Shown here: piece by piece, positions 1-10,077 of the stretch
Position numbering within the stretch: position 1 is the stretch's first letter
Layout: every line of letters begins with the position of its first letter
Assembly: GCA_919901855.1 (NCBI GenBank)
Contig: CAKKQC010000021.1
Span: 215,543-279,542 of the forward strand
DNA length: 64,000 bases
Direction of reading: 5' to 3'
Origin: a bacterium
Lineage (GTDB): Bacteria; Oederibacteriota; CAKKQC01
Position numbers and translations under genes: made by a program
Notes under the pieces: generated by a model
Told to the model about the DNA's origin: nothing
The model's input: the letters and a program-made list of their open reading frames with translations, nothing else
The model's database searches: none

Positions 1-504
1 GACCTGACCCGCACCTCCGGTGGCATGAACGGCGTCCGGCCGCTCCTCATCGCGGGGCATTCAACCGACATCGACCGGACGACCGACCCCGAATTCCGCA
101 TGCCGACGGACCCGGCGAAGATGTCCATCGTCTCGGTGCACTACTACACGCCCTCCACGTTCGCCATTCTTGAGAAGGACGCGTCGTGGGGCAAGGCCAG
201 ATCCACCTGGGGGACGAGGGAAGACCTCAAGGAACTCGACGACAACTTCAAGAAACTGCACGAGCGGTTCCTCACGCAGGGCATTCCGGTGATCGTGGGC
301 GAGTACGGCGGGGCGGCGAAGAACAAGGACCCGGTCAGCGTGCGGACCTACAACCTGACGATCGCCGGGAGGGCCTTGCGGCTGGGCATGTGCCCGATGC
401 TCTGGGACGCCGGCGGGTACTTCAACCGGAAGATCCTCCGGTTCAACGATCCGGAACTCGCCGACGGGTTCCGGAAGCTCGCCGCACCGGACCGGACGCC
501 ATGA
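1..504 (+). CDS. GH5 endo-glycanase, C-terminal part (5' end outside window)
   Basis: The reading frame is open from base 1, so this is the 3' end of a longer gene; 167 residues are visible. The stretch 'SVHYYTPSTF' followed by 'VIVGEYG' is the C-terminal half of a family GH5 TIM barrel (cellulase/xyloglucanase/mannanase type). The Glu of GEYG (codon 301-303) is the expected nucleophile. The family hydrolyses internal beta-1,4 bonds with retention; the substrate cannot be told from this fragment. The stop codon lies inside the next start (ATGA at 501-504), so it is translationally coupled to the GH29 gene. The missing 5' part would show whether it is secreted. Confidence 0.8.
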   Translation, partial: DLTRTSGGMNGVRPLLIAGHSTDIDRTTDPEFRMPTDPAKMSIVSVHYYTPSTFAILEKDASWGKARSTWGTREDLKELDDNFKKLHERFLTQGIPVIVGEYGGAAKNKDPVSVRTYNLTIAGRALRLGMCPMLWDAGGYFNRKILRFNDPELADGFRKLAAPDRTP

Positions 505-2627
505 CCCGGCTGGACGCCGACGATTCAGAGGAGGCCGTGCTGGCCAAGGCGGCGCAGGTGCGGCCGACCGCCCGCCAGCTCGCGTGGCAGCGCGACGAGA
601 TCTCGGCCTTCGTGCATTTCGGGATGAACACCTTCACGAACCGCGAATGGGGGGACGGATCGGAGGATCCCGCGCTGTTCAACCCGGCCGCCCTCGATGC
701 CGGGCAGTGGGCCCGCGCGGCGAAGTCGGCCGGCATCACGCGCATGATCCTCACGGCCAAGCACCACGACGGATTCTGCCTGTGGCCCACCCGGTACACC
801 GAACACTGCGTAAGGAGCAGCCCCTGGAAGGGCGGCCGGGGCGACGTGCTGGGGGAATTCGTCGCGGCGTGCCGTACGCAAGGCCTGCGCTACGGCGTCT
901 ATCTCTCGCCGTGGGACCGGCACGAGCGGAGTTACGGTGATTCCCCCCGGTACAACCGGTATTTCCTGAACCAGCTCCGGGAGGTGTTGACGACCTATCC
1001 CGGATTCGAGGAAGTCTGGTTCGACGGCGCCTGCGCGGAGGGACCCAATGGCAGGAAGCAGGAGTACGACTGGCGCGCGTACTGGCGGCTGATCCGGGAA
1101 CTCGCACCATCCGCGACGATCAGCGTCCGGGGACCGGATGTCCGCTGGTGCGGGAACGAGGCGGGACACGCCCGGGTCAGTGAGTGGAGCGTCATCCCGA
1201 TGCCCGGCGACGGACGGGCGTGGGAGCGCTCCGACGAGACGCTGGGAGGTTATCTGCGGGACATCCACGGGGACGACCTGGGCAGCCGGCAGGCGCTGAT
1301 GCGAAGTCGGGGAGATCGGGCGAGGCTGGCGTGGTACCCCAGCCAGGTGAACACGTCCATCCGCCCGGGCTGGTTCTACCATGAGAACGAGGACGACCGC
1401 GTCCGCCCGCTCGGCGAGTTGCTGGACGTCTACTACGGTTCGGTCGGCGGAAACGGCCAGTTCCTCCTCAACATTCCGCCGGACCGGAGGGGCCTGTTCC
1501 ATGAGCGGGATGTCGCCCGGCTCGCGCAGTTCGGCGGGGTCCTCAAGCAGACGTTCGGTCGGGATCTCGCGGCGGGAGCCCGGCTGACCGCGGAGGTGAC
1601 CGGCGGCGCTTCGGTGGGCGACCCGACATCGCTGCTGGACGGCGATCCCGGCACGTTCTGGACCACGACGGACGGCGCGACCACGGTCACGATCACCGCG
1701 GAATGGCCGGCCCCGGTCCGGGCCAACTGCCTCTCGCTTCAGGAGTACATCGCCTCGGGCCAGCGCGTCGAGACCTTCGACGTGGAGATCCTCACGGAGG
1801 GGGGGTGGTCACGGGTCGCCGGCGGGACCGTCATCGGTCACAAACGGTTGGTCCGCTTCGCCGATGCCACCCTCTCCGGCGTCAGGGTCCATTTCACGCG
1901 ATTCCGTCTCCGGCCCGCGTTGACGGGCCTCGGCCTGTATCTGGCTCCCGCGATCCTGGCCGGACCGAAGATCGCCCGCGACCTCGGGGGCCTCGTGACG
2001 ATCACACCGCCGGCGGGAGCATACGCGCGTTACACCCTGGACGGCACCGATCCGACGGATGCCTCGGCGCGGTACACGAACACGATCCCGCTGCCCCGGG
2101 GCGGCGTCATGCAGGCGGCTTCCTTCCCGTTGACCCCGGGCGGGGAGATCGCCGGCAGCGGGCCGGTGGCGAGCCGCGTCGAGTACGGACCGGCGAAGGG
2201 GAAATGGAAGATCCTGAGTTGCGATTCCCAGGATGACGCCGGCGGCCGGGCCGAGCGCGCGATCGACGACGATCCCGGGACGTTCTGGGAGACCCGGCAC
2301 CGCGACGGCACCGACCCCGGGCCGCACCATCTCGCGGTGGACCTGGGCGAGACCGTGGCGGTGCGCGGATTCTCGTACACGCCGCGCCAGGACGGCTGGG
2401 ACGGCGGCATCGTCATGCAGGCCAGATTCGAGGTCAGCCTTGACGGAACGAACTGGGTTGTGGCCGCGGATCGGGTGGGGTTTGACAACATCGTCAACAG
2501 CCGGACGCAGCAGATCGTGAGGCTGGCCGCGCCCGTGTCCGCCCGATATTTCAGGATGACGGCGCTGCGGACCGTAGGCGACAGTGACCGGGCGTCGGCG
2601 GCCGAGATTGATGTGATCGTCGGATAG
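501..2627 (+). CDS. GH29 alpha-L-fucosidase with F5/8C-like domains
   Basis: A 708-aa protein starting at the ATG that overlaps the upstream stop. Residues ~30-370 are a GH29 barrel: 'FVHFGMNTF', 'LTAKHHDGFCLW', and 'VWFDGA', where Asp175 is the expected nucleophile, then 'RPGWFYH' and 'LLNIPP'. A discoidin-like (F5/8C) region follows (~365-475), then a short chitobiase-C-type segment ('YTLDGTDPT'), then a second F5/8C domain (~570-708, beginning near 'CDSQDDAGG'). The family releases terminal alpha-L-fucose with retention. No signal peptide is visible, so it probably acts in the cytoplasm. A decayed relative lies at 25122-25539. An upstream in-frame extension exists but lies inside the GH5 gene and was rejected. 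Confidence 0.92.
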   Translation: MTRLDADDSEEAVLAKAAQVRPTARQLAWQRDEISAFVHFGMNTFTNREWGDGSEDPALFNPAALDAGQWARAAKSAGITRMILTAKHHDGFCLWPTRYTEHCVRSSPWKGGRGDVLGEFVAACRTQGLRYGVYLSPWDRHERSYGDSPRYNRYFLNQLREVLTTYPGFEEVWFDGACAEGPNGRKQEYDWRAYWRLIRELAPSATISVRGPDVRWCGNEAGHARVSEWSVIPMPGDGRAWERSDETLGGYLRDIHGDDLGSRQALMRSRGDRARLAWYPSQVNTSIRPGWFYHENEDDRVRPLGELLDVYYGSVGGNGQFLLNIPPDRRGLFHERDVARLAQFGGVLKQTFGRDLAAGARLTAEVTGGASVGDPTSLLDGDPGTFWTTTDGATTVTITAEWPAPVRANCLSLQEYIASGQRVETFDVEILTEGGWSRVAGGTVIGHKRLVRFADATLSGVRVHFTRFRLRPALTGLGLYLAPAILAGPKIARDLGGLVTITPPAGAYARYTLDGTDPTDASARYTNTIPLPRGGVMQAASFPLTPGGEIAGSGPVASRVEYGPAKGKWKILSCDSQDDAGGRAERAIDDDPGTFWETRHRDGTDPGPHHLAVDLGETVAVRGFSYTPRQDGWDGGIVMQARFEVSLDGTNWVVAADRVGFDNIVNSRTQQIVRLAAPVSARYFRMTALRTVGDSDRASAAEIDVIVG

Positions 2628-2639
2628 AAGGGAGACACG

Positions 2640-4955
2640 ATGATGAACAGATGGCGGTGGGCCGGACTCGTCCTGATGATCGCCTCGCAGTCGGCGGGGG
2701 CCGGGACGCTGACGGTGGACGCTTCCAAGGAGCTTCGCACCATGGATCGTCGGCGCCTGCTGGGCACCAACGTCGCGGGGTGGTACTTCAAGAAGACGTA
2801 CGACAACCCGGTGCTGCGGGGTTGGATCAGGGACCTGGGCCCGATTCTGATCCGCCTGCCCGGAGGAAGCTGGGGGGACGGCACGTTCTGGAACGGGAAC
2901 GGCGTGCGGCACGGCGACGACGTGGACTACTCCCGGTTCAACCCCAAGCCGTATTCCGCGTGGTCGGCCCCGTGGGGCACCTGGAACATCGACTACTCGG
3001 ACTGGGCACCGGGTTTCCTGGTGGACGTCAAACCCAACGAGAGGCCCAGGATGCTCTCGACCAAGTGGCACGGTCACGTGGACGTCAAGACGATGCACGA
3101 ATTCATCCGCGACCTCGGCGATGAGCCGTTCGTCATCGTGAACGCCGGCACGGGATCCCCCCGCGACGCGGCCGAGTGGGTGCGCTGGGCGAACAAGAAG
3201 ATGGGATACAACGTTCGATACTGGGAGGTCGGGAACGAACAAGGGGGGTCGTGGGAAGCCGGCCACTTCCTGCCGGACGGCACGGAACTCAACGGGAACA
3301 TCTTCGCCCGCCGGTACGAGGAATTCGCCCGGGCCATGAAGGCCGTGGATCCGACCATCAAGGTGGGGTGCATGGACTGGCTGGAAGAGGTGTTGAAGCA
3401 GTGCGGCGATCAGCTCGATTTCTTCTCCATCCACGCCTACCCCGCCGGGATCGGCACGGGGCCGGGCGCGATGCCCGACGATGAACTCTTCTCCAAGCTG
3501 GACGAGGTCCGGAGGACCATGGATGAAGCCAAAGCCATCATCCGCCGGGTCCGGCCCGACCGGGAGGGGAAGATCGAGATCAACTTTTCCGAGTGGAACA
3601 TGGGCTGGGCGGACATGCGCGGGGCCCTCTGGCACGCCGGATGGGTGGGAGAAATGTTCCGGCACGGAGCGGCCTTTGCCATGCAGTGGGATGTCTTCGC
3701 CATGGTGGCGGAGGCGGAGCCCGGGAGCATGCGCCGGAGCATCTACTGGCCGTTCTGGCTGTGGAGCCGGGCCATGGGCGACACGCTGGTGGCTTCGGAA
3801 CTCACGGGCGCGAAGAACGCCGCGGTGTACGCCACCCGGTCGGACCGGGGTCTTTCGATCATGGTCATCAACCAGTCGACATGGGACCCGGTCGATCTCG
3901 ACGTGAATCTGCGGGGCTTCACGCCCGGTCCGGCCGGCCGGGAGTTCCGGTTCACCCCCCGGGAGTTCTTCTGGCTGGACCGCGAGCCGGAGAAGCCCGA
4001 AGGGAAGAAGCGGCCCGCGGAGATCTGGAATACCGGCCCGGCCGTCAGGGCGTTCAAGGCCGGAGCGTCCTTCCGGGCGTCGGTCCCGCCGTCGTCGATC
4101 ATCGTGTACGCGATCCCCGCCGCGGGGCAGGAGCCCGCGGTGGCGGAGACCAGTGATCCCGCTCCGCGGACGCCGAACCTGGCGCTGTGGATTCCGCCGG
4201 AGCTGTACGCCGGAGACCAGGTGGAAGCCTGGGTGTTTGCGCGCAACGGCGATGAGGACGCCCCGTATCCGCTTCCGCTGGAGGACGGGCGCATCAGCCT
4301 CCAGGGGCCGGTGACGGCCGACCGGCGGACCATCGGGCTCCCGCAGTCGGTCGGGAGATTCTTCATCAAGGGCGACCGCCCCGGGTCCGCCACGGTGGAG
4401 GTCCAATCCGGGAAATGGAAGGTGAGCCGGAACGTGGTGTTCAAGCCTTCAGTGCCGAAACCCCGGATCCTCTGGGACTTCGAGGGACCGACGCTGCCCG
4501 CGTCGGTGCGATCGCAGTGGAAAGTCGAATATGACGCCAGCGTCCGCCCCAATCAGCAGGTGTGCAAGATCACCCTGGATGGCGGGATTCCGGACAGTGA
4601 CCGGCTGCGCGAGCTCCTGGTGGTCTCGGACTTCCCTGGAGAAGACAAGCTCGACCGGAAGAACATCCGGGGGGCCGTGTTCGACATCCGTCTGGCTCCC
4701 GATTTCGCGACCGGCGATCCGGACGCCTACATCGAAGCCGTGATGCAGAGCCCCATCAACTGGTGGATGCCGCTGGGACGGATAAGGCTGTCGGACCTCA
4801 CGCGCGGGGAGTGGAAGACCGAAACGCTCCTCACCGCCGACCCCGGGCACATCAAGGCCATGCCCAAGGCGTTCGATCTCTGGATTACCATCAGGTCGAA
4901 ATCGCCCGTGATCGGTTCGATCGCTCTGGATCGCGTCGGCTTGATGGTGCGATGA
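2640..4955 (+). CDS. secreted GH51-like (clan GH-A) glycosidase, copy 1
   Basis: A 771-aa protein with a signal peptide of about 21 residues ending at 'SAGAG'. The N-terminal two thirds is a clan GH-A barrel resembling alpha-L-arabinofuranosidases: 'LRLPGGSW'-type motif, acid/base Glu200 in 'WEVGNE' and nucleophile Glu318 in 'SEWNM'. The C-terminal third is beta-rich ('ILWDFEG', 'NWWMPLG') and may bind carbohydrate. A GGGAG ribosome-binding site precedes two adjacent ATGs. The stop overlaps the GH43 start (ATGA). A close paralogue is at 22826-25114. Arabinofuranosidase activity is inferred from the GH51-like signature; GH39-type activity is possible. Confidence 0.82.
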   Translation: MMNRWRWAGLVLMIASQSAGAGTLTVDASKELRTMDRRRLLGTNVAGWYFKKTYDNPVLRGWIRDLGPILIRLPGGSWGDGTFWNGNGVRHGDDVDYSRFNPKPYSAWSAPWGTWNIDYSDWAPGFLVDVKPNERPRMLSTKWHGHVDVKTMHEFIRDLGDEPFVIVNAGTGSPRDAAEWVRWANKKMGYNVRYWEVGNEQGGSWEAGHFLPDGTELNGNIFARRYEEFARAMKAVDPTIKVGCMDWLEEVLKQCGDQLDFFSIHAYPAGIGTGPGAMPDDELFSKLDEVRRTMDEAKAIIRRVRPDREGKIEINFSEWNMGWADMRGALWHAGWVGEMFRHGAAFAMQWDVFAMVAEAEPGSMRRSIYWPFWLWSRAMGDTLVASELTGAKNAAVYATRSDRGLSIMVINQSTWDPVDLDVNLRGFTPGPAGREFRFTPREFFWLDREPEKPEGKKRPAEIWNTGPAVRAFKAGASFRASVPPSSIIVYAIPAAGQEPAVAETSDPAPRTPNLALWIPPELYAGDQVEAWVFARNGDEDAPYPLPLEDGRISLQGPVTADRRTIGLPQSVGRFFIKGDRPGSATVEVQSGKWKVSRNVVFKPSVPKPRILWDFEGPTLPASVRSQWKVEYDASVRPNQQVCKITLDGGIPDSDRLRELLVVSDFPGEDKLDRKNIRGAVFDIRLAPDFATGDPDAYIEAVMQSPINWWMPLGRIRLSDLTRGEWKTETLLTADPGHIKAMPKAFDLWITIRSKSPVIGSIALDRVGLMVR

Positions 4956-6472
4956 AGTACCGGAATCCCGTCCTGTCCGGGTTCCATCCCGACCCCAGCG
5001 TCTGCCGGGTGGGGCGGGACTTCTACCTCGTCACCAGCAGCTTCGAGTACTTTCCCGGGGTCCCCGTCTTCCACAGCCGCGACCTGGTGCATTGGGACCA
5101 GCTCGGGCACTGCCTGACCCGGGAAAGCCAGCTGCCCCTCAGGAAGGCTGGCGCCTCCCAGGGCGTCTTTGCGCCCACGATCCGGCACCACCGGGGTCTG
5201 TTCTACATGACCACGACCAACGTGAGCGCCGGAGGGAACTTCATCGTCACCGCGAACCACCCGGCTGGTCCCTGGTCCGAGCCGGTCATGGTTAGGCAGG
5301 AGGGTATCGACCCGTCACTCTTCTTCGACGACGACGGGAGCGTTTACTACACGACCTCTCGGGATGGGGCGTTGCAGAGCCGCATCGATGTGAAGACCGG
5401 CGCGTTGCTGACCGAGCCGAAGGTGGTGTGGCCGGGTACCGGGGGCCAGTATCCTGAAGCCCCCCATCTCTACCGCCGACGTGAGTGGTATTACCTCATG
5501 ATCGCCGAAGGCGGCACGGAGTATGGGCACATGGTGACGATCGCCCGGAGCACGAGCCCTTGGGGGCCGTTTACGCCCTGCCCGCGCAACCCCATCCTGA
5601 CGCACCGGAGTTTCCGGAGTCCGATTCAGGTCTTGGGACATGCCGACCTGGTCGAAGCCGAGTCGGGCGAATGGTCTGCGGTGTTCCTCGGGGTCCGCCC
5701 GGTGGGGTATCCGCCCTGCTATCACCTGGGGCGCGAAACCTTCCTGAGCCCGGTCACTTGGGCCGAGGACGGTTTCCCGGTCATCGGCCAGCAGGGCAGA
5801 ATCGAGCTGGAGATGGAATCGTCCCTGGAGCCCGCGCCGGGGCCAGCGGCGGCCGCGCGCGACGATTTTGATTCACTCACGCTGGGTCCCCAATGGAACT
5901 TCCTTCGCAACCCGGATCCCGCATGCTACTCGCTTGCGGAGCGCCCAAGCCATCTCCGCCTGCGGGGCTCCGCGCACGGCCTCGGTGACATCGCCTCCCC
6001 GGCCTGGGTGGGCCGGCGCCAGCGTCATTTCTCGCTGCGCGCGGCGGCATGCCTTGAATTCAGCCCGGAGACCGAGAACGAGGAGGCCGGTCTGGTGGCC
6101 AGGATGAACGAGACCCACCACTACGAGATCTTCGTCACCCGCCGCGGAACCATGGACTGCGTGGTCCTGCGCCGCCGGATCGGCAGCCTCCATGCCGAAG
6201 TGGCCTGTGAACCCTTGTCCGCGGGGACCACGTCGCGAATTATCCTGGCCATCGACGCGGACCGGGAACGGTACCGCTTCCTCTATGGCGCCGCGGAAGG
6301 CGGCTTGAAATGTCTGGGCCAGGGCGAGACCCGCTACCTCTCGACGGAAGTCGCGGGGGGCTTCACGGGCGTCTATCTCGCCATGTACGCCAGCGGCAAC
6401 GGCTCGCCCTGCAAGAGACCCGCGGATTTCGACTGGTTCGACTATCAAGAACACGACGAGCCGTCGCGATAG
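4952..6472 (+). CDS. GH43 beta-xylosidase/alpha-L-arabinofuranosidase
   Basis: A 506-aa protein whose ATG overlaps the preceding stop; this start places the family opening 'NPVLSGFHPDPSV' at residue 5. The five-bladed propeller carries the catalytic set: Asp14 (base, 'FHPDPS'), Asp in 'IDPSLFFDDDG', and Glu169 (acid, 'YPEAPH'). The C-terminal ~190 residues are the concanavalin-like domain typical of GH43 beta-xylosidases ('GLVARMNETHHYEIFV'). The family inverts configuration while removing xylose or arabinose from oligosaccharides. There is no signal peptide, so a cytoplasmic role on imported oligosaccharides is likely. The longer in-frame ORF start at 4763 lies inside the GH51-like gene and was not used. 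Confidence 0.93.
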   Translation: MKYRNPVLSGFHPDPSVCRVGRDFYLVTSSFEYFPGVPVFHSRDLVHWDQLGHCLTRESQLPLRKAGASQGVFAPTIRHHRGLFYMTTTNVSAGGNFIVTANHPAGPWSEPVMVRQEGIDPSLFFDDDGSVYYTTSRDGALQSRIDVKTGALLTEPKVVWPGTGGQYPEAPHLYRRREWYYLMIAEGGTEYGHMVTIARSTSPWGPFTPCPRNPILTHRSFRSPIQVLGHADLVEAESGEWSAVFLGVRPVGYPPCYHLGRETFLSPVTWAEDGFPVIGQQGRIELEMESSLEPAPGPAAAARDDFDSLTLGPQWNFLRNPDPACYSLAERPSHLRLRGSAHGLGDIASPAWVGRRQRHFSLRAAACLEFSPETENEEAGLVARMNETHHYEIFVTRRGTMDCVVLRRRIGSLHAEVACEPLSAGTTSRIILAIDADRERYRFLYGAAEGGLKCLGQGETRYLSTEVAGGFTGVYLAMYASGNGSPCKRPADFDWFDYQEHDEPSR

Positions 6473-6484
6473 AGTGCGGCGAGA

Positions 6485-6688
6485 ATGACCAGGAGGACTT
6501 GGCGCTGCGATTCCCAGGATGATGCCGGCGGAAGCGGAGGACGGGACGCACGGGGGTCGGCGCGCGTGTTCAGTCTGGCGCTGGGCCTCGTCACCTCCGG
6601 CGCGTGGGACGGGCGCATCTTTCTCGAGACCCTCACTTCGGACCTGGACCGCGTGATGGTGACGAGACGGGTTCACTGCGGAGAATGA
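6485..6688 (+). CDS. small orphan ORF (67 aa) between GH43 and GH95
   Basis: I do not recognise this protein. It starts 12 bases after the GH43 stop and ends inside the GH95 start (ATGA 6685-6688), the same coupling used by its neighbours. Residues 8-16 read 'CDSQDDAGG', identical to the opening of the second F5/8C domain of the GH29 at 501-2627. The DNA there (6506-6531) matches 2220-2245 with one mismatch in 26. The remainder does not look like an F5/8C domain. It may be a real coupling peptide, or a remnant left by recombination between F5/8C-encoding genes. Confidence 0.35.
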   Translation: MTRRTWRCDSQDDAGGSGGRDARGSARVFSLALGLVTSGAWDGRIFLETLTSDLDRVMVTRRVHCGE

Positions 6689-8970
6689 CCGGCCTGATGG
6701 GAGGGGCAGCGGCGATCGCACTGACGATCTGGTCGGACCAGCCGGCGCGCGATCCGATCACGGAGGGCTATCCGGTCGGGAACGGCCGGCTGGGGGCGCT
6801 GGTGTGCGGCGGTACGGAGGAGGAGCGGCTGGTCCTGTGCGAGAGCTCGCTCTTTGCCGGCGGCCCCTACGACCAGGTCAACCCGGAGGGACGCGCGACG
6901 CTGGCCCGCATCAGGGAGTTGATCTTCGCGGGAAGGAACCGCGAGGCGGGGGAGCTGGCGGACGCCCGGTTCATGTCCCGGCCTTTGCGCCAGATGCCCT
7001 ATGAGACGCTGGGCAACCTCCATATCGAGTTCCCCGGACACGCGGCCGCGACCGGCTACCGCCGCGAGCTCGACCTGGACGAGGCGGCCGTCAGGATCAG
7101 CTACGACCTGAACGGCACGCGCTTCACCCGGGAATGCTTCGCCAGCGCGCCGGACGGGGTGCTGGTGGTGGTCCTGCGGGCGGTGGGGCCGGGCAGTCTC
7201 GATTGCAGCCTGTTCCTCGACACTCCGCACGTCGAGCACGGCGAGCGGGCCGTGCCGGGCGGGCTGATCATGGGGGGCCGGAACGAAAGCCGCGAGGGAG
7301 TCGCGGACGCGCTCGCGTGGGAGGCGCGGATCGCCGTGCGCGCGGAGGGCGGGACCGTCGAGGCCCGCGGCGCCCGCCTGGGCATCAGGGGCGCCTCGTC
7401 GGCCGTCATCCTCGTCGCGATGGCGACGTCGTACCGGTCGTTCAGGGACGTCACGGCGGATCCGGCGCGGCTCAACGGGGAGACCCTCGCAGCCGCCGGG
7501 CGCTTCGGCGCGGACGATCTGCGCGCTCGTCATCGCGCGGACTACCGGGCGCTGTTCCGGCGGTTCGCGATCCGCCTCGGCGGGGAGACGGGCCCGGACA
7601 AGCCGACGGCCTCCCGGCGCGAGCACTCCGGGGACGACCCCGCGCTGGCCGCGCTGTACGTGCAGTTCGCCCGCTATCTCATGATCGCGAGCTCGCGGCC
7701 CGGCGGCCAGCCCGCGGGGCTCCAGGGGCTGTGGGTGGACGGCCTCGATCCGCCGTGGGGCGCGAAGTACACGATCAACATCAACACCGAGATGAACTAC
7801 TGGCTCGCCGAACCCGCGGACCTTCCGGAATGCGTGGAGCCCTTGGCGGCGATGGTGCACGATCTGGCGGAGGCGGGGAGACACACGGCCGTTGCGCTCT
7901 ACGGCGCCCGGGGCTGGGTGGCGCATCACAACACCGACGTGTGGCGGGCCAGCGGGCCGATTGACGGGGCCCGGTGGGGCCTGTGGCCCATGGGGGGCGC
8001 CTGGCTCTGTCTGCACCTGTGGCAGCGCTGGCTTTACGGCGGCGACCGGACGGCGCTGGCTCGCGATTATCCCGTACTCAAGGGCGCGGCCGAGTTCTTT
8101 CTGGACACGCTCGTCAAGGACCCCCGAACGGGGTTCCTGGTCACCTGCCCGTCGCTTTCGCCGGAGAACGCGATCCCCGGCCAGGCCGACACGGCGCTGT
8201 GCGCGGGGCCGTCCATGGACATGAGCATCCTTCGGGACCTCTTCGACGCGGTCGCCGGGGCTTCGCGCGTGCTGGAGCGCGACGTCGCGTTCCGGGCGAA
8301 GGTTCTGGACGCGCGGGCGAGGCTGGCGCCGCTTGCGATAGGGAAGGCGGGCCAGCTCCAGGAATGGCAGGAGGACTGGGACCTCGAGGCGCCCGAACGG
8401 GGTCACCGCCATGTCTCCCACCTGTTCGCCCTGCATCCCAGCGCGCAGATCACGCTCCTCGCGACCCCGGATCTCGCCGCCGCGGCGCGAAAGTCCCTCG
8501 AGCTGCGCGGTGACGCGGGCACGGGCTGGAGCCTGGCCTGGAAGGTCAACTTCTGGGCTCGCCTGCACGACGGCGAGCGTTCCCACCGGCTCCTGGCGAT
8601 GCTGCTGCAGCCTGAGCGGAGCTACCCCAACCTGTTTGATGCCCATCCGCCATTCCAGATTGACGGCAACTTCGGCGGGGCGGCGGGGATCCTGGAGATG
8701 CTGGTCCAGAGCCACGCGCTGGACGGCCGGGGCGGTTTCGTCATACACCTGTTGCCGGCGCTTCCCCCGGCGTGGCCTTCGGGTTCGGTCCGCGGCCTGC
8801 GCGCGCGCGGCGGTGTCCTGGTGGACCTTGATTGGGAAGCCGGGCGCCTGGCGCGCGCCGTCCTCACCGCGAAGGAGCGGCGGGATCAGGCGGTGCGCGT
8901 CGGCGGAGTCACCCGCCGCGTCATCCTGGAGCCCGGCATCCCGACGGAGGTGTCCGTGCCGGGCGAGTGA
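6685..8970 (+). CDS. GH95 alpha-L-fucosidase/galactosidase
   Basis: A 761-aa protein starting at the ATG that overlaps the small ORF. The N-terminal GH95 beta domain begins at once ('IWSDQPARD...[12 protein letters not shown]'), followed by the (alpha/alpha)6 barrel with family blocks 'NINTEMNYW', 'HHNTDVWR', 'SPENAI', 'GHRHVSHLF', 'GWSLAWK' and 'FQIDGNFGG'. GH95 enzymes invert configuration and remove terminal alpha-1,2-L-fucose; some act on L-galactose. The start '[16 protein letters not shown]' is too short for a convincing signal peptide, so it is probably cytoplasmic. With GH29 it gives this operon two fucosidase types, pointing to a fucosylated substrate such as xyloglucan, pectin or fucan. 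An in-frame extension to 6604 was rejected because of the overlap pattern. Confidence 0.93.
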   Translation: MTGLMGGAAAIALTIWSDQPARDPITEGYPVGNGRLGALVCGGTEEERLVLCESSLFAGGPYDQVNPEGRATLARIRELIFAGRNREAGELADARFMSRPLRQMPYETLGNLHIEFPGHAAATGYRRELDLDEAAVRISYDLNGTRFTRECFASAPDGVLVVVLRAVGPGSLDCSLFLDTPHVEHGERAVPGGLIMGGRNESREGVADALAWEARIAVRAEGGTVEARGARLGIRGASSAVILVAMATSYRSFRDVTADPARLNGETLAAAGRFGADDLRARHRADYRALFRRFAIRLGGETGPDKPTASRREHSGDDPALAALYVQFARYLMIASSRPGGQPAGLQGLWVDGLDPPWGAKYTININTEMNYWLAEPADLPECVEPLAAMVHDLAEAGRHTAVALYGARGWVAHHNTDVWRASGPIDGARWGLWPMGGAWLCLHLWQRWLYGGDRTALARDYPVLKGAAEFFLDTLVKDPRTGFLVTCPSLSPENAIPGQADTALCAGPSMDMSILRDLFDAVAGASRVLERDVAFRAKVLDARARLAPLAIGKAGQLQEWQEDWDLEAPERGHRHVSHLFALHPSAQITLLATPDLAAAARKSLELRGDAGTGWSLAWKVNFWARLHDGERSHRLLAMLLQPERSYPNLFDAHPPFQIDGNFGGAAGILEMLVQSHALDGRGGFVIHLLPALPPAWPSGSVRGLRARGGVLVDLDWEAGRLARAVLTAKERRDQAVRVGGVTRRVILEPGIPTEVSVPGE

Positions 8971-9120
8971 GGCCGGGGGCACGCCTCGGGCATTTCGCGC
9001 GCGTTCGTGAGGGCAATGGGGGGCGTAGTGCGGAGCGATGTTGTGGAAGCGCCTTGGTACCATGGAACCTTGGGCGAGGAACGAGGCCGCAGGACTTTCA
9101 AGGAAAGGGAGGGGTGACCG

Positions 9121-10077
9121 ATGAGATTGAAGCGAGGAATGCTGGCGTGCGCGGCCGCGGTGGCGGTGCTGGGCGCGGGGTGCGGAAAAGCGGGCGGGGA
9201 TAAGCTCAACGTCGCCTTCGTGACCAACAACGCGTCGGACTTCTGGACGATCGCCCGGGCGGGGTGCAACAAGGCGGTGTCTGAACTGCCCGGAGTGGGG
9301 CTGGAGTTCCAGATTCCGTCGGACGGCTCGGCGGCGACGCAGAAGCGGATCCTGGATGACCTGCTGGCGAAGGGTATCCGGGGCGTCGCGATCAGCCCCG
9401 TGGATCCGGCCAACCAGACGCTCCTGCTCAACGAGGTGGCCAGGAAGGCGTTGCTGGTGACCCAGGATAGCGATGCGCCTCAGAGCGATCGCGCGTGCTA
9501 CATCGGCACGGACAACGTGGCCGCGGGGCGGCAGGCGGGGGACCTCATCAAGCGGTTCCTGCCGCGGGGCGGAAGGATCATGGTGTTCGTGGGCACGCTG
9601 GACGCGCAGAACGCGCGGGAGCGGTTGGAGGGGATCAAGCAGGCGATTAAGGGGAGCGCGGTGCGGATCGTGGACGTGCGGACCGACGAAACGGACCGGG
9701 TTCGGGCCAAGGCGAACGTGCTCGACGCGCTGGTGAAGTACCCCGGCTTGGCCTGCCTGGTCGGGCTCTGGAGCTACAACGGCCCGGCGATCCTGAACGC
9801 GGTCAAGGAGTCGGGAAAAACGGGCAGGATCGGAATCGTGTGCTTCGACGAGGAGGAGGAGACGCTGGAAGGAGTCCGGTCCGGCGCGATCTTCGCCACG
9901 GTCGTTCAGCAACCGTACGAGTTCGGCTACCGGGCCGTGCACCTCATGGCGAAAGTCTTGCAGGGCGACAAGTCCGCGATACCCGCGAGCCGGAAGATCA
10001 TCGTCCCCACGCTCGCGATCTCGAAGGATGGCGTGGACGAGTTCGCGGCGCGCCTCAAAGTTCTCCGTGGCAGATGA
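9121..10077 (+). CDS. sugar ABC transporter substrate-binding lipoprotein (RbsB type)
   Basis: A 318-aa periplasmic-binding-protein family 4 protein. A lipoprotein-like signal ends at Cys21 ('VLGAGC'). The mature part begins 'LNVAFVTNNASDFWTIARAG', followed by 'AISPVDP', 'YIGTDN' and 'GLWSYNGP', typical of ribose/xylose/fucose binding proteins. A strong ribosome-binding site (AAAGGAGGGG) precedes the start. A 150-bp gap separates it from GH95, so it may have its own promoter. The stop overlaps the ATPase start (ATGA). It captures a sugar outside the membrane for the ATPase/permease that follow; the exact sugar is unknown. Confidence 0.92.
   Translation: MRLKRGMLACAAAVAVLGAGCGKAGGDKLNVAFVTNNASDFWTIARAGCNKAVSELPGVGLEFQIPSDGSAATQKRILDDLLAKGIRGVAISPVDPANQTLLLNEVARKALLVTQDSDAPQSDRACYIGTDNVAAGRQAGDLIKRFLPRGGRIMVFVGTLDAQNARERLEGIKQAIKGSAVRIVDVRTDETDRVRAKANVLDALVKYPGLACLVGLWSYNGPAILNAVKESGKTGRIGIVCFDEEEETLEGVRSGAIFATVVQQPYEFGYRAVHLMAKVLQGDKSAIPASRKIIVPTLAISKDGVDEFAARLKVLRGR

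Noticed and set aside
1809-4406. 865-aa open frame on the minus strand
   Set aside because: It is antisense to the GH29 and GH51-like genes, is Arg/Pro/Gly-rich, has no recognisable domain, and arises from GC-rich codon bias.
9035-9085. Near-palindrome around TGGTACCA upstream of the sugar-binding protein as an operator
   Set aside because: Only 8 bp are perfectly symmetrical and no second copy was found; too weak to list.
6673-9942. 1,089-aa open frame on the minus strand
   Set aside because: It spans GH95 and the binding-protein gene in antisense and has no motif; a shadow of high third-base G+C.
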